Part shown: piece by piece, positions 17,756 through 26,600 of the stretch | Layout: each line of letters starts with the position of its first letter | How positions within the stretch are numbered: position 1 is the first letter of the stretch | Assembly: GCA_020445415.1 (NCBI GenBank) | Contig: JAGRGP010000034.1 | Location: 1-40,997, forward strand | Direction of reading: 5' to 3' | DNA from: Gammaproteobacteria bacterium | GTDB taxonomy: Bacteria; Pseudomonadota; Gammaproteobacteria; Chromatiales; Chromatiaceae | Length of the DNA: 40,997 nt | The notes under the pieces: generated by a model | The model's database searches: none | What the model was told of the DNA's origin: nothing | What the model saw: only the letters and a program-made list of their open reading frames with translations | Position numbers and translations under genes: made by a program

Positions 17756-18640
17756 CTATTTGGAGGATAGCTGATTGTTGTTACGAAATTGCCAGGTCCT
17801 GATGATGTCGAGAATATCGGTCTCTTTTCTGATGTCGTCAGGAAATGGCGCAAATGGGGCGGCAAGCTGGACGATTCGCACGGCGGCATCGTCCAATAAC
17901 TTGTGCCCAGAGGATTTCCTGACATTAATTTCCAACACCGAGCCGTCCGGTTTGATTGCTGCATGCAGGATCAGGTTGCCATACAGCTTGCGACGTTTGG
18001 CCTCGTCGGGATAGTTGAGGTTGCCAATTCTCTCGACCTTTCTGACCCAGGCATCCAGGTAACTGGCGTACTTGTATTCCCGGGTACTGGCGGTCAGTTG
18101 TTTATGCTTCTGCCACTTGGCACGCGCCTGGTTCTTGCGCTCGAGTTCTGCGGTAAGCCGGTCTATCTCCCGCATGGAGCTATCCAAGAGTTGCGCGGCC
18201 GTTACCTTTGGTCTGGCGGTGGGGGTTGGCTTGCGTTCCTGGGTGACCACGGCTTTAGGTATTGTTTTTGCCCTCACGGCCAGCACCTCGCGGTCTGGGG
18301 AGGGAGGGGATTCGGACGACGGTGGTTTTAGGTCTGGTGCATCCAATGGCGCGCGCGTGGGTGCTGGCGGAGTGATGCGGGTAGTGGGTTTGACGCGCTC
18401 CTGCTCATTACCTCCCCCTTGTTGATTGACCTGGGACAGAAAGTCGGCGTCCTTGGGCGCCTCAGGCCGGGTAGGATTGCGCACCACCATGATCTCTAAT
18501 GGGTGCTCGGTGGTGGTTTCTTTTTCGGGAGGTGAATACGTAAACCCAATGCCCAGGATCAGCATCGCGTGGGCGACCACGGCGACGAACAGGGCCAGAC
18601 CCAGCCGGTCGAAGGGGGAAATCCGGCCGGCAGTATTCAT
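17756..18640 (-). CDS. TonB family energy-transducing protein
   Basis: A 294-residue TonB-type protein. It has a short cytoplasmic tail and one membrane anchor at about 14-35 (LALFVAVVAHAMLILGIGF, with the His common in TonB anchors). A proline-rich periplasmic linker (about 55-150) and a charged helical segment (about 155-195) follow. The C-terminal TonB domain (about 200-290) contains YPDEAKRRKLYGNLILHAAI and the ending IRTWQF. The corresponding Pseudomonas gene next to gshB is tonB3, reported as needed for type IV pilus assembly and twitching. The Pil-Chp operon starts about 1.4 kb away here, so a pilus-related role is plausible but unproven. No exbB or exbD is adjacent. It overlaps gshB by 4 nt. 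Confidence 0.92.
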   Translation of the reverse strand: MNTAGRISPFDRLGLALFVAVVAHAMLILGIGFTYSPPEKETTTEHPLEIMVVRNPTRPEAPKDADFLSQVNQQGGGNEQERVKPTTRITPPAPTRAPLDAPDLKPPSSESPPSPDREVLAVRAKTIPKAVVTQERKPTPTARPKVTAAQLLDSSMREIDRLTAELERKNQARAKWQKHKQLTASTREYKYASYLDAWVRKVERIGNLNYPDEAKRRKLYGNLILHAAIKPDGSVLEINVRKSSGHKLLDDAAVRIVQLAAPFAPFPDDIRKETDILDIIRTWQFRNNNQLSSK

Positions 18641-19587
18641 GGCCGCAGTTTTTCCTTAATTCGATCCAACAGTTGCGCGCTGATATTGATACCAAACTGG
18701 GCGTCAAGCTCACGAATGCAGGTCGGGCTAGTGACGTTTACCTCCGTCAGAAAGTCGCCGATTACGTCCAAGCCCGCGAATAATATCCCTCTTTTTTTTA
18801 GCTCGGGCCCCACTTGCGATGCAATCCAACGGTCGCGCTCGGATATCTCTTGTCCCACTCCCCGGCCACCCACGGCGAGATTACCACGGGTTTCTCCAGG
18901 TTTCGGTATGCGTGCAAGTACAAAAGGTATGGGTTTTCCGTCAATCAGCAACACCCGTTTGTCGCCCAGCTTGATCTCAGGGAGATAGCGCTGAGCCATG
19001 GTGAATTGCTGTCCCCCTTGGGTCAGGGTTTCGATGATGACGTTAATGTTTGGATCGTTGCTGCGCACCCGGAAGATAGAGGCGCCGCCCATGCCACCCA
19101 GTGGTTTGATAATGACGTCTCCCTGCTGTTCCACGAACGATAAGATACGCTCATGACCACGCGCTACCAGTGTGGGAGGGCAGCAGTGTGGAAACCAGCT
19201 AGTAAACAGCTTCTCATTGCAATCGCGCAAACTTGCCGGGCTATTCACCACTAATACCCCCCGCGCTTCTGCTTTCTCCAGCAGGTAGGTACAGTAGATA
19301 TACTCCATGTCGAACGGTGGATCCTTACGCATCAATATAACGTTTAGCGTATCCAGCGGGGCAGTGCGTTCGCCGGTAAAGTGGAACCAGTGCTGGGGAT
19401 TATCCGCCAGTTCCAGCATTCGCATGCGTGCCGACACCCGGTCATCTTGGAGATAGAGGTCACCTTGCTCCATGTAACAGATGTCCCAGCCCCGCGCCTG
19501 GGCCTCGAGCAGCATAGCGAAGGTACTGTCCTTTTTGGTGTTAATCGACCCGATGGGGTCCATGATTACGCCGAGCGAGATTTTCAT
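18637..19587 (-). CDS. gshB: Glutathione synthetase
   Basis: GshB ligates gamma-glutamylcysteine and glycine with ATP to form glutathione. It has 316 residues, like the E. coli enzyme, and starts identically in style (MKISLGVIMDPIGSINTKKD). An N-terminal substrate domain has ILMRKDPPFDMEYIY. The ATP-grasp domain contains IIKPLGGMGGASIFRV, ARIPKPGETRGNLAVGG and the metal-binding NVTSPTCIRE near the C-terminus. It is the first gene of the operon that continues through tonB and the pyr genes. No Shine-Dalgarno sequence precedes the ATG. A good promoter sits so close that the transcript would begin at the start codon. Confidence 0.98.
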   Translation of the reverse strand: MKISLGVIMDPIGSINTKKDSTFAMLLEAQARGWDICYMEQGDLYLQDDRVSARMRMLELADNPQHWFHFTGERTAPLDTLNVILMRKDPPFDMEYIYCTYLLEKAEARGVLVVNSPASLRDCNEKLFTSWFPHCCPPTLVARGHERILSFVEQQGDVIIKPLGGMGGASIFRVRSNDPNINVIIETLTQGGQQFTMAQRYLPEIKLGDKRVLLIDGKPIPFVLARIPKPGETRGNLAVGGRGVGQEISERDRWIASQVGPELKKRGILFAGLDVIGDFLTEVNVTSPTCIRELDAQFGINISAQLLDRIKEKLRP

Positions 19588-19593
19588 CGTTTA

Positions 19594-19622
19594 ATCATAC
19601 CTTAGGCGATGAATTTTGTCGG
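19594..19622 (-). promoter_or_regulatory. Candidate gshB operon promoter giving a leaderless mRNA
   Basis: On the minus strand CCGACA (four of six matches to the -35 consensus) at 19622-19617 is followed by an exact 17-bp spacer. TATGAT (five of six to the -10 consensus) then lies at 19599-19594. Only 6 nt separate the -10 from the gshB ATG, so initiation 7 nt downstream would fall on the A of the start codon. This fits the missing ribosome-binding site. Confidence 0.5.
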
Positions 19623-20012
19623 GCACATCTGGGTCTCGCGCCGAAGTTCTGCGTGAGGCGTTACACTTTTTTTGCTAGGAAGTCGGTTCCTTATTGCGGA
19701 GCAATCCAGCAGTTGCTAAGGTCCCCGTAAAGAAACCAAGGAGTGGGCCGATACCTTTCGGTGGAGGGGTGTGGCCAAGGTGGACAGGGGTTCGGTAATT
19801 GAGTTTGCTAGACCTTCGAATGGGGTTCGAGTAATGCCCAGAAATCGCCAATGTTAAGGATCTCCGGCGGACACATTATTTTATCACCGAGGGGTTCACC
19901 AAGTAGGTTTGACCGCTGTTGTCACCGATTTATTGCGGGCTGGACCCGAGTAACCCCGTGGGACAAGGCGGACGATGACCGCGAACAGGTGGGTGAATAG
20001 AGGATACTGAGT
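19623..20012. other. Divergent intergenic region between gshB and pilG
   Basis: Roughly 390 bp lie between the gshB promoter and the pilG start. I found no gene, RNA or strong inverted repeat. A TTGACC at about 19909-19914 could serve as a -35 for pilG, but no -10 is at the right distance. The pilG promoter is expected here, possibly one that uses another sigma factor or an activator. Confidence 0.4.
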
Positions 20013-20414
20013 GTGAGCAACGATCTCGATAGCGATGTCGTGGACCTGAAGGTCATGGTGATCGATGACAGCAAGACCATCAGACGCACGGCTGAAATCC
20101 TGCTAAAAAAGGCAGGTTGTGATGTGATAACCGCCACCGATGGGTTCGAGGCGCTGGCCTTGATCGCGGACCGGCATCCAGATGTGATATTCGTCGATAT
20201 CATGATGCCGAGGCTGGACGGTTACCAAACTTGTGCGCTGATCAAGCACAGTGAGCAGTTCAAGGATACGCCGGTTATCATGCTTTCTTCGAAGGACGGC
20301 TTATTTGACCGGGCACGGGGCCGAATCGTCGGTTCAGAGCAATATCTGACCAAGCCATTCACCAAAGACGAGTTGCTCGGCGCAATCAAGAGGCATACTG
20401 CAAAGGTGGCTTGA
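20013..20414 (+). CDS. pilG: PilG type IV pilus response regulator (CheY-like)
   Basis: A single-domain receiver that takes phosphate from ChpA and promotes pilus extension in the Pil-Chp system. It has 133 residues, with the acidic pair Asp18-Asp19 (VMVIDDSKT), phospho-acceptor Asp62 in FVDIMMPRLDG and the lysine in YLTKPFT. The PilG-type phrase SSKDGLFDRARGRIVGSEQYL follows. The N-terminal MSNDLDSDVVDLKVM extension and 133-residue length are typical of PilG rather than PilH. The start is GTG at 20013 behind an AGAGGA site. It is the first gene of a six-gene chemosensory operon. Confidence 0.95.
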   Translation: MSNDLDSDVVDLKVMVIDDSKTIRRTAEILLKKAGCDVITATDGFEALALIADRHPDVIFVDIMMPRLDGYQTCALIKHSEQFKDTPVIMLSSKDGLFDRARGRIVGSEQYLTKPFTKDELLGAIKRHTAKVA

Positions 20415-20465
20415 TCAGGATTGATCGACAGGGATTCCAACGATTTTTCTACGAATGGTCAGTAA

Positions 20466-20900
20466 ATGAGACGTTTCTTCAAGAAAGGAGGCCCGGAGCC
20501 CCAGGCGGAATCGGGTGGTGGTCAGTCCGGTCGGGATAAGACCATCCTGATAGTCGATGATTCGCCAACCGAGACTCATATACTCAAGGGGATCCTCGAG
20601 CGGGGGGGATACCGGGTTATCACCGCGGAGAATGGGGAGGCCGGAGTTAGTTCGGCCATTGAACATACTCCCGATCTCATCCTCATGGATGTAGTGATGC
20701 CGGGGCTCAACGGATTCCAAGCAACCCGCGAGCTCAGTCGCAGCCCCGAAACCGCGGATATTCCGATCATTATGGTATCGACTAAAGGGCAGGAAACGGA
20801 TCGTGCCTGGGGTTTGCGCCAGGGCGCCAGGGACTATGTCGTAAAACCCGTGTCCCCGAAAGATCTGCTCAACAAGATCAGTGTGGTGCTGGATGCCTGA
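20466..20900 (+). CDS. pilH: PilH type IV pilus response regulator (CheY-like)
   Basis: The second receiver of the Pil-Chp pathway, thought to act as a phosphate sink or to favour pilus retraction. Its 144 residues include ILIVDDSPTETHILKG (acidic pair 31-32) and Asp75 in LMDVVMPGLNGFQATREL. The PilH-type GLRQGARDYVVKPV segment follows. Compared with the roughly 121-residue Pseudomonas PilH there is a 23-residue N-terminal extension (MRRFFKKGG..., basic then Gly/Ser/Glu rich). No in-frame start codon lies between this ATG and the receiver domain, so the extension is probably real. The stop overlaps the pilI start. Confidence 0.95.
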   Translation: MRRFFKKGGPEPQAESGGGQSGRDKTILIVDDSPTETHILKGILERGGYRVITAENGEAGVSSAIEHTPDLILMDVVMPGLNGFQATRELSRSPETADIPIIMVSTKGQETDRAWGLRQGARDYVVKPVSPKDLLNKISVVLDA

Positions 20901-21459
20901 TCAAAACCCCATGCAAGCGGGAAACACTGCTAGAGACGTGATCCTGCTTCTCAAGGATATCGAGCGCCGCAGCGGTGAGAGTCGCACCAACCTGCCTCAG
21001 CAAGAAGAGGCACACTCGCTGTGGGACGGTATCCTCTTCAGCGTGGTCGGAACAGCGGTGGTCGCGCTGCTCAGTGAGGTCAAAGAGATCCTGAACTTGC
21101 CGTCGGCCCTGACCCGTGTGCCGGGGGCGAAGAGTTGGATGCTGGGCATCGCGAACATCCGGGGTAATTTGCTGCCGGTTATCGATCTCCAACTGTTTCT
21201 CGGCGGGAAACCGGTGGCGATCGGCAAGCGCAGCCGGGTACTGGTGATCGATCACAGCGGTGTGCGCGTGGGTTTGCTGGTCGGTGGGGTGCAGGGCATT
21301 CGACATTTCCAGCAGGACCAGCAGGTGGCCTCCCCCCCCTTAACGGGCAAGTTGCCGGAGTTTTGCCGAAGTGCCTTTCGCAATGCCGATGAGATCTGGC
21401 CGGTATTCGACATGGGTGTGCTGTCCGACAACCAGGAGTTTCAGGTGGCCGCGGTTTGA
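20893..21459 (+). CDS. pilI: PilI CheW-like adaptor of the Pil-Chp system
   Basis: A CheW-domain adaptor that links the receptor PilJ to the kinase ChpA. I chose the ATG at 20893, which overlaps the end of pilH (ATGCCTGA) and gives 188 residues. A GTG at 20881 is possible. The CheW domain spans about 40-180, with VVALLSEVKEILNLPSALTRVPGA, the typical MLGIANIRGNLLPVIDL, and VLVIDHSGVRVGLLVGGV. The N-terminal 35 residues are a charged helical lead-in. It lies between pilH and pilJ as in other Pil-Chp operons. Confidence 0.94.
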   Translation: MPDQNPMQAGNTARDVILLLKDIERRSGESRTNLPQQEEAHSLWDGILFSVVGTAVVALLSEVKEILNLPSALTRVPGAKSWMLGIANIRGNLLPVIDLQLFLGGKPVAIGKRSRVLVIDHSGVRVGLLVGGVQGIRHFQQDQQVASPPLTGKLPEFCRSAFRNADEIWPVFDMGVLSDNQEFQVAAV

Positions 21460-21547
21460 GCGGGCAAGCAAACTAAATCAAGTCTCTCGAGTTTCAAACG
21501 ATGAATGATTTAACAACGCAAAAAATCCTTCTTGGAGAGGATCCGAA

Positions 21548-23596
21548 ATGAACAGACAATCTGCGCAGGGAACTGGCGGCAAAATCCATTCCAATAAGAT
21601 CGTCGTGGCGCTGTCGGTGGGATTGTTGCTGTCACTGGTCGCGGTAGTGGTGCTCATCGTGCATATCGCCAAGTGGTCGGGTCATGAAGAGCAGTATTTA
21701 CTCCGCTCCGCCGAACAACGGGTGGTATCGCAACGAATCGCGAAGAGCGCACTGGCAGCAGCCGCGGGAGATCAAACGGTGTTCCCCCAACTACGGACAG
21801 CGCGTGACGAATTCGAAAAATTGATCCGAGAGTTGAAGAACGGAGTACCTGAGGCGGGACTCCCCGCGTCACCGGAGGGGGTCGGGGTGGAGCTGACGGC
21901 GATGGAGGCGGCTTGGCAAGAGCTGCGTCAAAACGCTGACGATATTCTTTCCAGTCAGCAGCCGGTGGTTGCCATCCGCGGTTATGTGGAAAAAATCACC
22001 AATCTTATCCCCCAATTGGAGGATCTCTCCCGTGAATTAGTCAACCTTCTGATCGCCAGTGGGACAAGCCCCAATCAGGTTGCGGTAGCGTCCGAACAGC
22101 TCATGTTGGCGGAGCGTATCGATAAGAATGTTGCCCGGGTACTGGAAGGCGGGCAGGTAACCGTGGGCGCAATCGACCGTTTCAGTCGCGACGCGGATCG
22201 TTTTAGCCGAGTCCTCGAGGGTTTGGCAAATGGTAGTCAGTCGCTGGGGATCACTCGGCTGGAAGATACCCAGGCGGTAAACAAACTGGTGGAAGTGACT
22301 GGCGTATTCCAAGAAATTAATGAGCAGGCATCGGGAATTATCGAAACAGTGCCAGCGTTGCTTCCCGCCCTGGAGGCAGCGAGTCGAGTAACAGAGGCAT
22401 CGGACCGCGTCAACGAAGCGGCCTCCGGGCTGATCCGTGCATACGGGGAGGGTCCGGGGCGTTTCAGTATTGGGGGCGTGAAGGCGGGGCCGGGGATGCT
22501 GGCGGCCGTCAGTGCCCTGGGTGCGTTGTGCCTGTTGCTGATCATGTACAGCCTGGTGCAGAGTTCGCGGCGCAGAGAAACGGAAAGCAAGCAACAGAAT
22601 GAGCGCAATCAACAGGCAATCCTGCGGTTGCTCGACGAAATGGGTGACCTGGCCGACGGCGATCTGACCGTTGCCGCCACGGTAACGGAAGATGTTACCG
22701 GCGCTATTGCAGACTCGATTAACTATGCTATCGAGGCGTTGCGTACCCTGGTAACAACCATCAACGAGACGTCGATCCATGTCTCTACATCGGCCCAGGA
22801 AAGCCGCGCCACCGCCATGCATCTGGCGGAAGCGAGCGAACACCAAGCCGAGCAGTTGGTGTCCGCTACCTATTCGATCAAGGAAATGACCTTGGCAATG
22901 GATCAGATGTCGTCAGATGCCGCCGAGTCTTCCGAGATTGCTCAGCGTTCCGTGGAGATCGCGGCCAAGGGAGCAGATACGGTACGGCGGGCCATCCAGG
23001 GAATGGATACCATTCGTGAGCAGATCCAGGAGACCTCCAAGAGGATCAAGCGGCTGGGTGAGAGCTCTCAGGAAATCGGTGACATCGTTGAGCTGATCGA
23101 TGATATTGCCGACCAAACCAATATTCTTGCACTCAATGCCGCGATGCAAGCCGCAATGGCTGGCGAAGCAGGCCGTGGTTTTGCCGTGGTTGCTGACGAA
23201 GTGCAACGGCTTGCGGAACGGTCGAGCAATGCCACCAAGCAGATCGAGGCACTGGTGAAAACCATCCAGGCAGACACCAACGAGGCGGTGAGCTCGATGG
23301 AGAATACTACCTCCGAGGTCGTGGCCGGTGCCAGGTTGTCGGAAGATGCGGGTGAGGCACTGAAAGAGATCGAAAACGTATCCCAGCACATCTCGGAACG
23401 CATCAGCATGGTTGCCGAGTCGGCGCAGAAACAATCTGCTTCGGCGAGCCGCATCAATCAAACGATGAGTGTGATTAAGGAAATTACTACCCAGACATCG
23501 GATGGCACCAGTCAAACGGCCGCCTCTATCGGAACCCTGGCCGATCTCGCCGATCAGTTGCAGGAGTCGGTAGCCGGCTTCCGGCTGCCGGAGTAA
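21548..23596 (+). CDS. pilJ: PilJ methyl-accepting chemotaxis transducer for type IV pili
   Basis: The membrane chemoreceptor of the Pil-Chp system, proposed to sense surface contact or pilin. It has 682 residues: TM1 at about 17-40, a helical periplasmic region with PilJ-type repeats (about 41-315), TM2 at about 318-338, a HAMP-like segment ([22 protein letters not shown] is part of it) and a long cytoplasmic coiled coil. The signalling tip near 525-545 reads [20 protein letters not shown], with Met-Gln in place of the usual Ile-Glu, as in PilJ proteins. Glu/Gln-rich heptads that could be methylated remain, yet no methyltransferase gene is in this operon. An AGAGGA site precedes the ATG. Confidence 0.96.
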   Translation: MNRQSAQGTGGKIHSNKIVVALSVGLLLSLVAVVVLIVHIAKWSGHEEQYLLRSAEQRVVSQRIAKSALAAAAGDQTVFPQLRTARDEFEKLIRELKNGVPEAGLPASPEGVGVELTAMEAAWQELRQNADDILSSQQPVVAIRGYVEKITNLIPQLEDLSRELVNLLIASGTSPNQVAVASEQLMLAERIDKNVARVLEGGQVTVGAIDRFSRDADRFSRVLEGLANGSQSLGITRLEDTQAVNKLVEVTGVFQEINEQASGIIETVPALLPALEAASRVTEASDRVNEAASGLIRAYGEGPGRFSIGGVKAGPGMLAAVSALGALCLLLIMYSLVQSSRRRETESKQQNERNQQAILRLLDEMGDLADGDLTVAATVTEDVTGAIADSINYAIEALRTLVTTINETSIHVSTSAQESRATAMHLAEASEHQAEQLVSATYSIKEMTLAMDQMSSDAAESSEIAQRSVEIAAKGADTVRRAIQGMDTIREQIQETSKRIKRLGESSQEIGDIVELIDDIADQTNILALNAAMQAAMAGEAGRGFAVVADEVQRLAERSSNATKQIEALVKTIQADTNEAVSSMENTTSEVVAGARLSEDAGEALKEIENVSQHISERISMVAESAQKQSASASRINQTMSVIKEITTQTSDGTSQTAASIGTLADLADQLQESVAGFRLPE

Positions 23597-23648
23597 GGCA
23601 CTCCAGCGGTGGATGCAAGTCAACAGGCCCTGAGGAGTTGATAGTTCG

Positions 23649-26600
23649 ATGAGGGAATCTCACGATCACAGCAGGCTCAAATGGATCAGAGGCGAGCTCG
23701 ATTCGCTGCTGTCCAATGCTAGCCGCGCCCTAGAGGATTACGCGGAGGGTTCCGGAAGCGCGGACCTCATCAATAGCTGTATCAGTAATCTGCATCAAGT
23801 GCGCGGCACATTACAACTGGTTCAGCTCTACGGTGCCGCGATGTTGGCCGAAGAGATGGAATTGGTCGCCACCGTGCTACGCGACGGAAAGGTTAGTCAG
23901 CCAGACTCCGCTGCGGAGACGCTCATGCTGGGGTTGGTTCATCTGCCAGGCTATCTTGAAAAGCTGGAGGCGGGTGCGCGGGACATTCCTCTACTTATTC
24001 TCCCAATGCTCAACGAGCTGCGAGCATCCCGAGACGCGCCGTTGCTCTCTGAAGTTGCGCTCTTTGCTCCGGAGCTGGAACAGAAGCTCAGTTCCAACCA
24101 GATAGCGGGCGAGGCCAATCGGGACCTGCCGGGTTTGGCGCGGCGGCTGCGGATGAATTATCACCAGGGATTACTGCAGTGGTTTCGCGAAACCGATGTG
24201 GACGGCGGTTTACAGACTATTGGTGATGTTTTAGCGGACCTGTCTCAGGGTGCGGGTACCGATAAGCTGAAAAACTTGTTCAAGGTTGGCTGGGCGGTGG
24301 CCGAAGGGCTCAGGGACGAGGGTAGCGGGAAGCCGGGAGTGGCCTATAAAGAGTTGTTCGGAAAGCTGGATCGGGAGATCAAGCGCATCATCGATCTTGG
24401 TGAGCAGCGAGTCGCCGAGCAGCCCGCTAATGAGCTGCTGAAAAATCTGCTCTATTACGCGGCAAGTTCGAAGTCGGAACACTATCTCATCAATGAGGTG
24501 AGGGAAGCCTTTGGCCTGAATCAGCAATTATTTGACCAGGATGAGATTGATCAGGAACGGGCGGGCCTGCAGGCGTTCGACCAGGCATTGATCGCCTCCC
24601 TGCGGAGCGCTATCGGCGCTGACCTGACCGCGATCAAGGATGGTCTCGATCTCTATATCCGCAGCGGCTCTCAAGTTCCCGACCGACTGGCCGCCTTGGA
24701 GGTCCCGTTACGCAAGGTTGCGGATACGCTAGGCATGATTGGCCAGGGCGCGTTGCGCGAGCGGCTGAAGCGCCAGGCGGATCTGATTCAGGGGTTCGGG
24801 GGGCAAGGATCCTTGCCCGACGAACAGGGGTTGATGGCGATGGCCGGCGACATCCTATTTGTCGAAACCTCGTTGGAAAACCTGGCAGCCTCACATGAAC
24901 ACGGAGGAGGGCCTAAAAAGGCGATCAGGTCATCTTCGTTACCCGAAGGTGAGTTGGAGAAGCTAACCGACTCGGTGATGCATGAAGCCGCAATTGAAAT
25001 GGCCCGAAACCGCGAGGCAATCGTGGGTTTTATCCAGAGTCCACAGACTCCGGAACTACTGGATGGAGTGACGGCACGTTTTACGACGGTTGCGGGTGCT
25101 CTTCGGATCATGGGTCTGGCGGAAGCAGGGGAGTTGCTGCAGGGCTTGACGGTCTACATTAACAATCGACTGTTGTCGGGTGGAGAACTACCCCCTCAAG
25201 AAGATCTTAACCGGTTCGCGGATGCCATGACTTCGGTCGAGTATTTCATGGAGGCCGTTACCGAAGGGCGCGGCGTTCATCTGGACATCCTGGATATTGC
25301 CCGTCATGCGCTGGTGAAGCTGGGCGTGGTAGAGGCGCCCGCGTTACCGGAGGCGAGTACCGAGGTAACCCCGATGGTGGCGGAGGTGTCGCCGGAGGTG
25401 GCATGGGTCGGTGATTTTTCGGATCACTCCGAGCCGGCGGATGAGCTATTGCCACACGAACGGGAGGCCCTCGCCGAGCCCGAAGAATCGCTCAATTCAG
25501 CGGATAAACCGTCACTCGATGAGGTCGATCCGGAGATTCTCGAGATCTTTGTCGAGGAGGCCCGAGACGAGCTGGAGACGATTCGCAGTTTTCTACCCCG
25601 CTGGATTTCCGATCAGGAAGACCGCGAGGCACTAATCACCGTGCGTCGCTCCTTCCATACCCTAAAAGGCAGTGGCCGGCTGGTGGGGGCCACCGCTATC
25701 GGAGAGCTCTCCTGGGCGGTGGAGAACCTGCTTAATCGGGTGATCGACGAAACAGTATCGGTCTCCCCGGAACTGTTCGAGTTGTTACAGCATACTGCTG
25801 ACGTATTACCGGAACTGATCGATACCCAGGAATCCGGGGGTGTGTCGGGCGCCGACATTCAGCAGATGATAGACAGCGCCCATGTTCTGGTTAGCGACAA
25901 GGTTAAACCGGCCCACGGCAATGAACGGGTAGTTTCTACCGAAGGTGAGGGCGAGTCTCCCGAGATTTCCGAACCTGCTGCGATTCAGCAGTTTCCATCC
26001 GGGGCCTCCAAGGCTGTTGAGCCGGCCCAGGCCGATGTTATGGCTGATACCGCCAAACCCGCCATTGCCATCGATCCCGTACTATTCGGTATCTACGAGC
26101 CGGAGACGCGTAGCCATATCTCCAATTTGCGGGCATTCGTGGACAGATGCCGAGAAAAGACGGGAGATTGTGATTTAGAAGGTTCCGAAATCTCCCGAGC
26201 ATTGCATACGCTGCATGGCAGTGCCGATATGGCGGGTGTGGAGCCGATCGCACTACTCAGCACGGCTCTCGAAACCTATGTCAGGGATCTTATCGACGCG
26301 TCGCTTGCGGCGGATGAAAATACCCTGGAGTTGATTACTCACTGCTTGGAGTGCTTTGAGTCCGTGCTGGCGGCCATCAATTCCCCCGGTGCCGAACTAC
26401 CCGGTTGGCAAGGGCTGGTGGATGAAATTGAACGGCGGCGGCGCAACGTAGCCGAGTTGCGAGCCACAGCATCCGCCCAGGCAGAAGCGGCGGCAACGAA
26501 TGGGGGCCATGACCCCGAAACTTCCAGGAAAGAGCTTCCCGGCGTGCTACCGGTACCGGTCGACAGTTTCGAGGCGGAGGAGGAACCAATACCTGCTGCC

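Noticed and set aside
17719-17964. N-terminal extension of yqgE by 82 residues
   Set aside because: It lies over the tonB 3' end, is Ser/Pro-rich and unlike any YqgE; the ATG at 17718 gives the family length.
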